A DNA stretch of 48,995 bases. Origin: Leptothrix sp. (in: b-proteobacteria) (GTDB lineage Bacteria; Pseudomonadota; Gammaproteobacteria; Burkholderiales; Burkholderiaceae_C). Location of the stretch: contig PNKD01000016.1 in the NCBI GenBank assembly GCA_013822265.1, positions 1 to 48,995 of the forward strand. Direction: 5' to 3'. Below are positions 33,892 to 41,836 of the stretch, one piece after another. The position numbers were made by a program, and so were the translations under genes. The notes beneath the pieces were generated by a model. The model did no database searches, was not told where the DNA came from, and saw only the letters and a program-made list of their open reading frames with translations. Position 1 is the stretch's first letter; every line of letters starts with the position of its first letter.

Positions 33892-33941
33892 CGCCGCAAT
33901 TGCGGCGGCGGCGCACCTGGTGGCCACCCTGCGGTGGCCAC
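33892..33941 (+). terminator. Palindromes downstream of sucCD
   Basis: CGCCGCAATTGCGGCG (33892-33907) is a perfect 16-bp palindrome beginning 11 bp after the sucD stop. It is followed by two GTGGCCAC copies (33920-33927 and 33934-33941) that pair around a 6-nt loop. There is no T-tract; together they may end or protect the sucCD message. The remaining bases up to the TerC gene at 34070 show nothing clear. Confidence 0.4.
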
Positions 33942-34069
33942 GTCCGTTTCTGGGCGCCCGGCCAGCGCGCCCGGCATCGGTAATCCCCGCAATCGTGCGC
34001 CCACGCACGCCACTACACTGGGCGCGAACCGCCCCTTCCACAGCCCCTACAAGAAACGTCGCTACCCTC

Positions 34070-34807
34070 ATGGACCAGTTCATGCACGTCGAGTTCTGGA
34101 TCGCCGTCGGCCAGATCATCATGATCGACATCCTGCTTGGCGGCGACAACGCGGTGGTCATCGCGCTGGCTTGCCGCAAGCTGCCGCCGGCCCAGCGTAC
34201 CCAGGGCATCCTGTGGGGCACCGTCGGAGCGATCGTGCTGCGTGTCGTGCTGATCTTCTTCGCCCTCACGCTGCTGGCCATTCCTTACCTGAAGATCGTC
34301 GGCGCCGTGCTGCTGATCTGGATCGGCGTCAAGCTGCTGGCGCCTGACGACGAAGACGGCCACGGCGACATCGCGTCGTCCGACAAGCTCTGGGCGGCCG
34401 TGAAGACCGTGATCGTGGCCGACCTGGTGATGAGTGTCGACAACGTCATCGCCATCGCCGGCGCTGCCGAAAGCGCCGGCGGCGACCACAAGATGCCGCT
34501 CGTCGTCTTCGGCCTGCTGGTGTCCATACCGATCATCGTCTGGGGCAGCCAGATGGTGCTCAAGTTGATGGACCGCTTCCCCGCCATCATCACCATCGGC
34601 GGCATGCTGCTGGGCTGGATCGCGGGCACCATGGCGGTTACCGACCCCGCAGTGCTGGGATTCGTGCCGACCTGGCCGGTAGAGAAGGCAGGCGCGAGCG
34701 CGGAAGTCGTCTCTGCGGTGCGCTACGGCGCGGGCATTTTTGGCGCCTTGCTGGTGCTGGCCCTCGGCGTGCTGATCAAGCGGCGCAAGGTGGCCACCGC
34801 GAGCTGA
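34070..34807 (+). CDS. TerC-family membrane protein (YjbE/YkoY-like)
   Basis: Polytopic inner-membrane protein; relatives are implicated in manganese efflux and metalation of exported proteins, and in tellurite resistance. The 245-residue product has about seven membrane segments and the two family motifs with membrane-embedded acids: IDILLGGDNAVVIALACR (about residues 20-37) and VADLVMSVDNVIAIAGAA. A charged loop (APDDEDGHGDIASSDK) separates the halves. ATG 34070 gives MDQFMHVEFWIAVGQII, the normal TerC start. I looked upstream for a yybP-ykoY manganese riboswitch and saw no match. The kinase-phosphatase gene begins 10 bp after its stop. Confidence 0.9.
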   Translation: MDQFMHVEFWIAVGQIIMIDILLGGDNAVVIALACRKLPPAQRTQGILWGTVGAIVLRVVLIFFALTLLAIPYLKIVGAVLLIWIGVKLLAPDDEDGHGDIASSDKLWAAVKTVIVADLVMSVDNVIAIAGAAESAGGDHKMPLVVFGLLVSIPIIVWGSQMVLKLMDRFPAIITIGGMLLGWIAGTMAVTDPAVLGFVPTWPVEKAGASAEVVSAVRYGAGIFGALLVLALGVLIKRRKVATAS

Positions 34808-34817
34808 GCCCCGCGCG

Positions 34818-36542
34818 ATGCAGGACGGCTGGCACATCGGGCAGACGGTGGCCGGCTACCGCCTGCAGCGGGTGCTTGGCCGAGGCGCGCACAGCGAGGT
34901 TCACCTCGCGCTGGCCCCGGGCGACGACCGGCCGGTTGCCCTGAAGGTCGTGGCGCTGCCCACGGGCCATGCGGCAGCGGCGTGGCGTGACAGCTTCCTC
35001 GCCGCTGCCCGCACGGCGGCGCGGTTGCAGCACCCGGACATCGTTGCCGTGCTCGACGCCGGAGTGGACGGCCGGCTGGCCTGGCTGGCTATGGAACTCG
35101 TCCCGGGCAGCGACCTGACGCGATACACGCAGCCCAATCGCCTGCTGCCGGAGCGCCTGGTGCTGGACCTGGCCATCCGCATGGCGCGGGCCATGGACCA
35201 CGCCCATGCGCAGGGGGTGATTCACCGCGACCTGAAGCCCGCGAACGTGCTGGTGCATCTGCCTGGACAGATCGTCAAGCTGGCCGACTTCGGCATCGCC
35301 CGCGCGCCCGACGCCGCGCAGACGGCCACCGGCATCGTGCCGGGCACGCCGGCGTACATGGCGCCCGAACTGCTCGCCGGCGGCTTGCCCTCCAGCAGCA
35401 CGGACTTCTATGCCTTCGGCGTGATGCTGTTCCAGTTGCTCAGCGGGCGGCTGCCCCACGAGTCGGCGTCGATGGGCGAGTTGCTGCGGCAGGTGGCGCA
35501 CACGCCGGCCCCCGACCTGCGCAGCGTGGTCCCGCGAACCCACCCACCCGTGGCGGCGCTGGTGGCCGGCCTGCTGGCCAAGAAGTCAAGCCAGCGCCCG
35601 CCTGACGGTGCGGCCTTGCTGCGGGCGCTGCAAGAGGCCGCCATGCAACCTTCCGAACATCCGGCAGGCCCCGCCACGCCCGTGCGGAAAGGCCGTGGTT
35701 CCGATGCACAATCCGCCACCCGTTCACTCCACGCCCCGCCGCCTGCCCCTGTGCCCATGACGATCGAGATCCATGCTGCGGTGGACCCCGGCCGGGCGCG
35801 CAGCAACAACGAGGACTCGGTAGCCACCGACCCCGGGGTGGCGCTGGCCGTGCTGGCCGACGGCATGGGCGGCTACAACGCCGGCGAAGTGGCCAGCAAC
35901 ATGGCCACCACGTTCATCCAGGCTGAACTCGGCCGCTGGCTGCGCGAAGCCAGCAAGCAGGCCAGCGATGCCGAGGTGCGACGTGCGATGGACATCTGCG
36001 TCGACAACGCCAACCGCGCCATCTTCAACGCCGCCAACAGCAACCCGCAGTACGCCGGGATGGGCACCACCCTGGTCGTGGCGGTTTTCAGGGACGACCG
36101 CGTGCTGCTGGGCCACGTCGGCGACTCACGCTGCTACCGCCTGCGCAGCGGCCGGCTGCAGCAGATCACGCGCGACCATTCGCTGTTGCAAGAGCAGATC
36201 GACGCCGGCCTCATCACGCCCGCGCAGGCCGCGTTCTCGGCGAACAAGAACCTCGTCACACGGGCCGTCGGCGTCGAAGACGCGGTGATGCTCGAGACCC
36301 ACCATCACGACGTCGAGCCTGGCGACCTGTTCCTGATGTGCTCGGACGGCTTGTCCGACATGCTCGACGACGGCACCATCGCGCAGGTGTTGCAGGCGCA
36401 CGACTCGCTCGAAACAACCAGTCGTGCGCTCATCGACGCGGCCAATGACGCGGGTGGAAAGGATAATATCTCCGTCATCCTGGTCCGCGCCTCCGGCGGC
36501 GCGGGCGCGCCGGCGTGGTCCTGGTGGCCATTCAAGCGATGA
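34818..36542 (+). CDS. Fused Ser/Thr protein kinase and PP2C-type phosphatase
   Basis: One 574-residue polypeptide carries opposing activities. Residues ~13-275 form a Hanks-type kinase: glycine loop LGRGAHSEVHL (20-30), ATP-binding Lys 43 (VALKVV), catalytic HRDLKPANVLV (136-146), DFG 157-159 and APE 182-184. The helix-C glutamate is not evident; the corresponding segment reads FLAAARTAARLQHPDI. No transmembrane segment is visible. After a Pro/Ala/Ser linker (~275-313) a complete PP2C domain starts at Met 314: SNNEDS, VLADGMGGYNAGEVAS, GMGTTLVVAV, VGDSRCYRL, CSDGLSDMLDD and DNISVIL, including the metal-binding aspartates. In relatives I know, the two are separate adjacent genes. The internal ATG at 35757 could also yield a free phosphatase, although it lacks a ribosome-binding site. 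The FHA protein downstream is a probable substrate or partner. Confidence 0.9.
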   Translation: MQDGWHIGQTVAGYRLQRVLGRGAHSEVHLALAPGDDRPVALKVVALPTGHAAAAWRDSFLAAARTAARLQHPDIVAVLDAGVDGRLAWLAMELVPGSDLTRYTQPNRLLPERLVLDLAIRMARAMDHAHAQGVIHRDLKPANVLVHLPGQIVKLADFGIARAPDAAQTATGIVPGTPAYMAPELLAGGLPSSSTDFYAFGVMLFQLLSGRLPHESASMGELLRQVAHTPAPDLRSVVPRTHPPVAALVAGLLAKKSSQRPPDGAALLRALQEAAMQPSEHPAGPATPVRKGRGSDAQSATRSLHAPPPAPVPMTIEIHAAVDPGRARSNNEDSVATDPGVALAVLADGMGGYNAGEVASNMATTFIQAELGRWLREASKQASDAEVRRAMDICVDNANRAIFNAANSNPQYAGMGTTLVVAVFRDDRVLLGHVGDSRCYRLRSGRLQQITRDHSLLQEQIDAGLITPAQAAFSANKNLVTRAVGVEDAVMLETHHHDVEPGDLFLMCSDGLSDMLDDGTIAQVLQAHDSLETTSRALIDAANDAGGKDNISVILVRASGGAGAPAWSWWPFKR

Positions 36543-36629
36543 GGCAGCACCCGCTGCCCCAGGCAGAACAGGGGCGCCGCAGGGCGCCATTGCCGTTGCG
36601 GCCGGCAGCGGATTGAATCGAGGGCAGGC

Positions 36630-37337
36630 ATGGGCAAGCTGGTGGTTTCGCTCGACGGTGTGGTCATCAAGGAAGTCCAGATCACGAAGGACAAGACCAC
36701 GCTCGGCCGCCGTCCCTACAACGACATCGTCATCGACAACCTGGCGGTGAGCGGCGAGCACGCCGTGCTGCAGATGGTGGGTGCCGACGTCTTCATCGAA
36801 GACCTCAACAGCACCAACGGCACCTACATCAACGGCAAGGCCATCAAGAAGCAGCTGCTCACGCACAACGACACCGTCGAGATCGGCAAGTACAAGATCA
36901 AGTTCCTGGTCGACGAGTCGGGCGAGTACGAGAAGACCATGATCATGCGGCCGGGCAGCAGCGCGCCGCCGATGCACGCGCCCAGCCCCACCACCTCGGC
37001 CAGCCCGGCCTACGCCACGGCCGCGCACTCGGGCTTCGGCGGCCTGGGCAGCCCGGCGCCGGCTGCGGCGGCCGTGCCGCCGGCATCGATCAAGGTGCTC
37101 AACGGCGCGGCGGCAGGGCGCGAGGTCACGCTGACCAAGGTCGTCACCACCGTCGGCAAGCCCGGCGTGCAGGTGGCCTCCATCACCAAGCGCCCGAACG
37201 GGTACGCCTTCGCCCACGTCGAAGGGGCCGCGCGGCCCAGCATCAACGGCGTTGCTCTCGTTGGCGACTCGGTGCCGCTGCGCAACGGCGACGTCATCGA
37301 GCTGGCCGGCACGCAGATGCAGTTCATCTGCCGATAG
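36630..37337 (+). CDS. Protein with two FHA domains
   Basis: Phosphothreonine-recognition adaptor, likely partner of the kinase/phosphatase encoded 87 bp upstream. The 235-residue product has a canonical first FHA domain: TLGRRPYNDIVIDNLAVSGE (with the Arg and Ser contacts), HAVLQM, EDLNSTNGTYINGK and VEIGKYKIKFL. A short YEKTMIM motif at about residue 107 provides a threonine that could be the kinase target and could then bind the protein's own FHA domain, as in GarA-like switches (inference). After a Pro/Ala/Ser linker a diverged second FHA-like module runs from IKVLNGAAAGREVTL to the C-terminus. GAGGG lies 8 nt before the ATG. Confidence 0.88.
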   Translation: MGKLVVSLDGVVIKEVQITKDKTTLGRRPYNDIVIDNLAVSGEHAVLQMVGADVFIEDLNSTNGTYINGKAIKKQLLTHNDTVEIGKYKIKFLVDESGEYEKTMIMRPGSSAPPMHAPSPTTSASPAYATAAHSGFGGLGSPAPAAAAVPPASIKVLNGAAAGREVTLTKVVTTVGKPGVQVASITKRPNGYAFAHVEGAARPSINGVALVGDSVPLRNGDVIELAGTQMQFICR

Positions 37338-37394
37338 ACCGGACGCTGGCGCGCCGTTCTATCTCGCCGCGTTCGACCGGACGCTGGCGCGCCG
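37337..37394. repeat. 20-bp direct repeat after the FHA gene
   Basis: GACCGGACGCTGGCGCGCCG occurs at 37337-37356 and 37375-37394, 38 bp apart, beginning in the FHA-gene stop codon. The second copy continues as GTC, so GACCGG...CCGGTC can fold into a hairpin. It lies in the 225-bp gap before the hydrolase gene, which otherwise shows nothing. Confidence 0.7.
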
Positions 37395-37562
37395 GTCAAC
37401 GCGGCGGGGGCATGACCTGACGGTCGTGATGGGGTTCACGAAGCGGGCGGGGTGACGGGCCGGCCGGGTCGCAAAAGCGTCACCTTGCCTTGCCGGGCGG
37501 CCCCGGCGCGATCAGCATCCGCGTCTCTCCCGCCCTTCGGCGGACCTTTGGCCCGCCATCCC

Positions 37563-38342
37563 ATGCAGATTCGCGTTCTCGGCTGTTCCGGTTCCATCGC
37601 CGCGGGCAACCGAACCACTTCCTTCCTGCTCGACCACGACGTGCTCATCGATGCCGGCACCGGCGTCGGCGACCTCACGCTGGACGAAATGGTGGCCATC
37701 GACCACATCCTGGTCACCCACTCGCATCTCGACCACGTGCTGTCCATCGGGCTGCTGGCCGACAGCGTGACACGCCGCCGCCGCGCCGCCGCGCGGCCCC
37801 CGGTGGTGATCCATGCGCTGCCCGCCACCATCGCGGCGCTGCGGCTGCACGTCTTCAACGGCGTCATCTGGCCCGACTTCTCCCGCCTGCCCGACATCCA
37901 CAACCCGGTGCTGCGATTCGAGCCCGTCGAGGTCGGGCAGGTGCTGGCGCTGGGCGCGCGGCGCATCGAGGTGCTGCCCGCCAGCCACACCGTGCCGGCG
38001 GTCGGTTATGCCGTGCTCGGGGGGCAGGGCGCCTGGGTGTTCACCGGCGACACGGGGCCCAACACGGCACTCTGGCAGCGCCTGCAGGATCTGCCGGTCG
38101 CGGCCCTGGTCATCGAGACAGCCTTCCGTGACGACGAGCACGCGCTGGCCACCATCAGCCAGCATCTTTGCCCGTCGCAGCTGCAGCAGCAGCTGGCGCG
38201 GCTGCAGGCGCCGGCCGATGTCTTCATCACCCACATCAAGCCGGGTGAGGTCGAGACCGTGATGGCCGAGATCGGTGCCCAGGTCACCCGGCACCGCATC
38301 GCGGCGCTGCGTACCGGGCAGGTGATGACGCTGGCCGATTGA
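37563..38342 (+). CDS. Metallo-beta-lactamase-fold hydrolase, class II cyclic-nucleotide-phosphodiesterase-like
   Basis: The 259-residue protein begins [20 protein letters not shown] and has the di-metal motif [10 protein letters not shown] (H-x-H-x-D-H), a later His in [10 protein letters not shown], the bridging Asp in FTGDTGPN and a final His in FITHIKPGE. The [10 protein letters not shown]...G-x-x-T-S-F-L-L start resembles the class II 3',5'-cyclic-nucleotide phosphodiesterase group, so cleavage of a phosphodiester is likely, but the true substrate is not known. It lies 225 bp after the FHA gene on the same strand; in related genomes I recall such a hydrolase near this signalling set, so it may take part in the same pathway. 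Confidence 0.85.
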   Translation: MQIRVLGCSGSIAAGNRTTSFLLDHDVLIDAGTGVGDLTLDEMVAIDHILVTHSHLDHVLSIGLLADSVTRRRRAAARPPVVIHALPATIAALRLHVFNGVIWPDFSRLPDIHNPVLRFEPVEVGQVLALGARRIEVLPASHTVPAVGYAVLGGQGAWVFTGDTGPNTALWQRLQDLPVAALVIETAFRDDEHALATISQHLCPSQLQQQLARLQAPADVFITHIKPGEVETVMAEIGAQVTRHRIAALRTGQVMTLAD

Positions 38343-38355
38343 CGCGAAGGGTGGT

Positions 38356-38370
38356 TGACAGAATTTGTCA
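38356..38370 (+). promoter_or_regulatory. PilR-like upstream activator site
   Basis: TGACA (38356-38360), five bases, TGTCA (38366-38370): a perfect inverted repeat containing the TGTC element associated with PilR binding in Pseudomonas. It lies about 95 bp upstream of the sigma-54 promoter of pilA, a normal distance for an enhancer-binding protein. A second inverted repeat, TGCGAC (38407-38412) / GTCGCA (38420-38425), lies between them and may be another protein site. Confidence 0.5.
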
Positions 38371-38464
38371 GTTCCGGCGGCAGGCGGCCCAGGGCAAGGC
38401 CAAATCTGCGACCAAATGCGTCGCATCGCGTGCGGTAAATCACGAAAAGACGATCGAATCGGCC

Positions 38465-38480
38465 TGGCACGGGCCCTGCG
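38465..38480 (+). promoter_or_regulatory. Sigma-54 (RpoN) promoter of pilA
   Basis: TGGCACGGGCCCTGCG matches the -24/-12 consensus TGGCAC-N5-TTGC at all but one fixed position, with GG and GC separated by the required 10 bp. It lies 54 bp before the pilA start codon. RpoN/PilR control of the major pilin is well established in Pseudomonas and related bacteria. Confidence 0.8.
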
Positions 38481-38533
38481 TTCATGGGGGTGTCCTCCAC
38501 CCCACCTTCCACCTGCCTCCAGGAGTTTCGAGC

Positions 38534-38995
38534 ATGAAGCGCGTTCAACAAGGTTTCACCCTCATCGAACTGATGATCGTCGTGGCGATCATCGGCATCC
38601 TGGCTGCCGTGGCGCTGCCGGCATATCAGGACTACACAAAGCGCGCGAAGATGTCCGAAGTGGTCTTGGCCGCATCCGCTTGCCGCACGACCATCACGGA
38701 GGTCTACCAGTCGGCGACTTCGTCGGTGCCGACCGCCGGCAACTGGGGCTGTGAGAGCGCTTCGCCGTCCAGCAAGTACGTGAACAGCATCGCGACGAGC
38801 AACACGGGTGTCATTACCGTGACCCCGCAGAACTTGAGTGGCGTCACCACAACCGTCGTGCTGACGCCTTACTCGAACGACACCACCGCCATGGCCGGAG
38901 ACGCCGATGCCGGCAAGGCCGTGTTCAAGTGGATCTGCGCACCCGGAACCCCCGCCCAGGCCAAGTTCTTGCCGGGTTCGTGCCGCGGCAGCTAA
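38534..38995 (+). CDS. pilA: Type IV major pilin
   Basis: Structural subunit of type IVa pili. The 153-residue prepilin has a short basic leader MKRVQQG, cleaved by PilD before [20 protein letters not shown], with the conserved Glu at mature position 5 and a hydrophobic N-terminal helix. The C-terminal globular part has four cysteines: one at SACRTT and one at NWGCES in the alpha/beta-loop side, and two in WICAPG and GSCRGS, which form the typical C-terminal disulfide (D-region). Ser/Thr-rich stretches ([21 protein letters not shown]) offer possible O-glycosylation sites, relevant because an oligosaccharyltransferase follows. AGGAG (38521-38525) precedes the ATG. Confidence 0.95.
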   Translation: MKRVQQGFTLIELMIVVAIIGILAAVALPAYQDYTKRAKMSEVVLAASACRTTITEVYQSATSSVPTAGNWGCESASPSSKYVNSIATSNTGVITVTPQNLSGVTTTVVLTPYSNDTTAMAGDADAGKAVFKWICAPGTPAQAKFLPGSCRGS

Positions 38996-39014
38996 TGATC
39001 GGTGATTCAGTGAC

Positions 39015-39042
39015 AGAAGGGCGACCAGAGGGTCGCCCTTCT
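39015..39042 (+). terminator. Intrinsic terminator of pilA
   Basis: AGAAGGGCGACC (39015-39026), loop AGAG, GGTCGCCCTTCT (39031-39042), then CTCTT. A perfect 12-bp GC-rich stem with a modest T-rich tail, 20 bp after the pilA stop. It separates highly expressed pilA from the ligase gene. Confidence 0.85.
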
Positions 39043-39113
39043 CTCTTGCGTTGGCGGTGAAGAGCCTCTTGGCGCGTCTCTGCGGTGATTGACGAAGTCT
39101 GCGTACCAATGCC

Positions 39114-40880
39114 ATGACGAGCGGCCCTCAAACGGCAGCAGGACACTCGACAGGTTCCCTGACCGATCTTCCCCTGTCCGGCGTAGTGCTGGCGACCCTG
39201 CCGCTGGCCTGGTTGCTCCCCAACCATTACTACCCGTGGTCGTCGGCATGGCAGGACGCCATGGCGTTGTTCATGCTGGTGACTGCGGCGTTGATCCATC
39301 GCCGCGCCGTGCGGCTGCCGGCACCTTGGGGCCTGGCGATCGGCGTGGCACTGCTGTCGATCGCAGTGCAGTGGCTGACCGGTTTGATTCTGTTCGGCGG
39401 CGATGCGCTGATGGCGATGCTGTATCTGGCGGCGTTGACGCTGGCGCTGGCGATGGGAGCGTCGTTGGTCGACGAAGTGAGGCCAGGGCAGATCGGCTCG
39501 CTCGACGCCTTCGCAGTGGGGATGGTCCTGTGTGCCGTCTTATCTGTCGCCACTGCGCTCGTGCAATGGACGGCGACCTATGCGTTGGGCATCTACGTAG
39601 CCGATCTTCCGCCCGGCGCGCGTCCGTTCGGCAATGTGGGGCAGGCCAACCAGTTGTGCACGCTGCTGTTCCTAGGGCTGTGCGGCCTCGGTCTTCTGCG
39701 CGAGGGCGGGCGCATTGGCGCCGCCGGCTTCTGGCTGGGGGCGTGCTTCTTGATCTTTGGCATGGCCATGACGGCCTCACGTACCGGCTGGCTGCAAGTA
39801 GGCCTGCTGGTGCTCCTGGTCTCGGTCCATCAGTGGCGCTCCGCCTCGCGCGTAAAGCCCTGGCATACGCTGGGTCTCGCGATCATCTTTGTCGGTATGA
39901 CGGTGTCGTGGCCATGGCTGAACGAATCGCTACTTCTGGTCGGTGGGCGCAGCGTTGTGTCTGGCCTGGATGGTGGTTCACGCGTGCCGCTATGGTGGGC
40001 GATGGTCGATGCGCTTTGGCGTGAACCGTGGACAGGGTATGGCTGGCAGCAGATCATCGTGGCGCAGCAGGCCGTGGCCAGCGATCACCCCTTCATCGGC
40101 TACCCCTTCGAGCACAGCCACAACGTCGTGCTGGACTTGTTGCTGTGGGCGGGCATTCCACTTGGTGTATTGATCGTGGCCCTGGTCGGTAGCGCGTTGC
40201 TGCGCCAGGTCAGAAAAGCGCGAGACGTCCGGGTCACTTGGTTGATGGCGGGAATTGGTGGTGTGGTGGCACACGCCATGGTTGAACTGCCCCATGAGTA
40301 CGCCTATCTGTTGTTGCCGATGGGGCTTGCCGCCGGTGCGGCCCATGCCCTTTCCCCGGCGGGGCGCAGTTGGGCCGTTCCCGTCCCGCTATTGCGTTTC
40401 GCCGCCGCGACAATGGCTCTGTTGCTCGGCGCCGTGGGCGCTGAGTACCTGCGGGCCGAGCAGGCATACCGTCTGATGCGGTTGGAGGCGGCGAAAATTG
40501 GTGTCTATGGTCTTACTACGCCGCCGCCTGAGCTGCCACTTCTGACGCAACTGGGAGCCTTCATGCGCTTCGTGCACTCGGAAGCTCGGCCAAACATGAC
40601 CCCGGCCGAACTAGCGTCCATGCGTGAGGTTTCAGCGCGCTTCGCCTATCCCCCGGTCATGTTTCGGTACGCGCTCGCGGCGGGCCTCAACGGCCAGCCG
40701 GCCGAGGCCGAAACCACCCTCGTTCGCCTTTGCCGCATGCAGCGGCCCGAGCGCTGCTCCGAGGCACGCGAAGGCTGGCAGGCGGCACGAAGCCGGTATC
40801 GCCAACTGGCAGCACTCGCCTTTCCGGAATCGTCAATCCGCACTCCAGACAGTGCACTCGCGCCGCAGCCTGCGCATTGA
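39114..40880 (+). CDS. O-oligosaccharyltransferase/O-antigen-ligase family protein, PglL-like
   Basis: Multi-pass inner-membrane enzyme that transfers a lipid-linked glycan to protein (pilin) or lipid A. The 588-residue product has about a dozen hydrophobic helices. The PglL_A-type signature FGNVGQANQLCTLLFLGLCG lies in the first half, followed by MTASRTGWLQV, then the Wzy_C region with the conserved periplasmic loop FEHSHNVVLDLLLWAGIPLG. The C-terminal ~150 residues are a soluble periplasmic part. Placement 118 bp after the pilA stop strongly suggests a pilin-glycosylating enzyme (TfpO/PglL type). Codon choice looks slightly less GC-rich than in neighbours. The start ATG has no strong ribosome-binding site. 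Confidence 0.88.
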   Translation: MTSGPQTAAGHSTGSLTDLPLSGVVLATLPLAWLLPNHYYPWSSAWQDAMALFMLVTAALIHRRAVRLPAPWGLAIGVALLSIAVQWLTGLILFGGDALMAMLYLAALTLALAMGASLVDEVRPGQIGSLDAFAVGMVLCAVLSVATALVQWTATYALGIYVADLPPGARPFGNVGQANQLCTLLFLGLCGLGLLREGGRIGAAGFWLGACFLIFGMAMTASRTGWLQVGLLVLLVSVHQWRSASRVKPWHTLGLAIIFVGMTVSWPWLNESLLLVGGRSVVSGLDGGSRVPLWWAMVDALWREPWTGYGWQQIIVAQQAVASDHPFIGYPFEHSHNVVLDLLLWAGIPLGVLIVALVGSALLRQVRKARDVRVTWLMAGIGGVVAHAMVELPHEYAYLLLPMGLAAGAAHALSPAGRSWAVPVPLLRFAAATMALLLGAVGAEYLRAEQAYRLMRLEAAKIGVYGLTTPPPELPLLTQLGAFMRFVHSEARPNMTPAELASMREVSARFAYPPVMFRYALAAGLNGQPAEAETTLVRLCRMQRPERCSEAREGWQAARSRYRQLAALAFPESSIRTPDSALAPQPAH

Positions 40881-40984
40881 GCGCGCGACGAGCGCTGCCG
40901 CGTTGGCGGTACGCGTAAGGGTGAGACGCCGCGATTTATCGATGTCCCGTCGTCAGACTCTCTTTGGCTGTTGGCTACCGACGG

Positions 40985-41422
40985 CCGGAGTTCAGTCGGA
41001 GGGCGCTGCGCACTGAACTGCGCGACTTCCCTATCTATGACTGGCGCGGGCATACGGCCCGGTTGGCGGCGCGCGGGTTGATCGGTGCCGGTACGGTGAG
41101 GGCTATCGCGCGGCCGCGGTGGTTCGGGTGCAGTCTACAGCCCACCCTGACCTTCACGCGGACAGACTCAGTCCACCTACCCAGGTGCGTAGACTCGGAG
41201 TTGTCTTGGCACATGCCTACGACATACTGCCGATGGCTTCCCCGTCCCTTGCCAGTGGCGAAGTGCCCGCACCGTTCTGGGAAGTCGAAGTGCCCTTGCT
41301 CGCCGCATCCCGGGCTGCCAGCAGAGCGGCCCTGAACTTCCGGCCCGACGCCGCAAGTCAGGCACGTATCTCGCCGAGCCTTCATGCATGCGACGGAACC
41401 GGAGCAACGCTTGAACGGGGCT
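40985..41422 (+). pseudogene. Decayed 3' part of a hipA/yjjJ-like gene (fossil 1)
   Basis: Two reading frames together resemble the C-terminal third of the intact YjjJ-like protein downstream. The first gives DWRGHTARLAARGLIGAGTV and RPRWFG (intact: DWRQHAARLVARGLIDARTV, RLWWFG). The second gives LAHAYDILPMASPSLASGEV, PAPFWEVEVPLLAA and DAASQARISPS (intact: LAPAYDMLPMAFTPLPGGEV, PEPRWNFELPLPAE, DAAGDARISPG). A frameshift separates them, and the segment where the intact protein has the catalytic NNDMHLGN is destroyed. No start is present. Similarity extends to about the position of the intact stop codon. This is a non-functional remnant. The 40881-40984 stretch before it shows nothing I can place. 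Confidence 0.8.
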
Positions 41423-41460
41423 CGCAACCGGGGGCCTGACGGTTATGCAGTACGTCCTAG

Positions 41461-41690
41461 CCGGCACACAATGCGCGCCACCCATGCCGAATAGCGCACC
41501 CATCTCGCTTTCCCAGCGCCCGTTGTCCGACTCCCGCACCCCAATCGCGGTTGCCGCGGCGGCCGTGCCCTCCCTCCTCACCTGTAACCTCAGCCCTACC
41601 CCAGCTACCTCAACCATGCTCTGGTCTTCGCCGTCTGGGCCGGCTTCGTGATGGTCTCGCTGCCGGCCCACCCTGGCCGCCGCCCGTGGA
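41461..41690 (+). pseudogene. Decayed 5' end of a PglL/Wzy-type ligase gene (fossil 2)
   Basis: This DNA aligns with 43966-44195, the beginning of the intact second ligase gene: GGCACACAATGCGC, then CCAGCGCC[C/T]GTTGTCCGAC, then a 36-bp identical block (41634-41669 versus 44139-44174) that encodes WAGFVMVSLPA. Between these, substitutions and small indels break the frame. The similarity stops shortly after the identical block, so only about 230 bp of the gene remain. It directly follows fossil 1 with roughly 40 bp between them. Confidence 0.85.
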
Positions 41691-41694
41691 CCGT

Positions 41695-41800
41695 GTGAAC
41701 GCCGGTGTCGCAGGCATCTCGCCGGACTGCCGTGCCTTGGCCACGGCACTGAGGCGGCAGCCTGCGCTGGCGCCGAAGCGACCGCAGAAGTCCCTGTAAA
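41695..41800 (+). pseudogene. Possible second hipA/yjjJ 3'-end fragment (fossil 3)
   Basis: One frame reads NAGVAGISPDCRALATALRR before a stop at 41797-41799, resembling the extreme C-terminus of the intact protein (DAAGDARISPGFRARAAELG). At DNA level CATCTCGCCGG is shared exactly, with scattered matches after it. It is short, so this call is tentative. If right, it is the tail of another hipA-like copy joined directly to the ligase fossil by deletion. Confidence 0.4.
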
Positions 41801-41836
41801 TCTCGCCATAAATCTCGCCATAATTGGCGATGGTTC
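41797..41836 (+). promoter_or_regulatory. Putative operator of the yjjJ-like gene
   Basis: TAAATCTCGCCA occurs twice in tandem (41797-41808 and 41809-41820). The second copy is followed by TAATTGGCGA, forming the inverted repeat TCGCCA-TAAT-TGGCGA (41815-41830), which ends at the ATG start. Such a site over the start codon suits autoregulation by the winged-helix N-terminal domain of the YjjJ protein (inference). A related AATCTCGCCA recurs inside the gene near 41926. Confidence 0.45.

Noticed and set aside
34020-34069. Possible yybP-ykoY manganese riboswitch before the TerC gene
   Set aside because: None of the conserved core segments or the expected three-way junction could be found in the 190 bp upstream.
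40985-41800. Insertion-sequence remnant in the fossil region
   Set aside because: No transposase similarity, terminal inverted repeats or target duplication. The DNA matches the neighbouring yjjJ and ligase genes instead.
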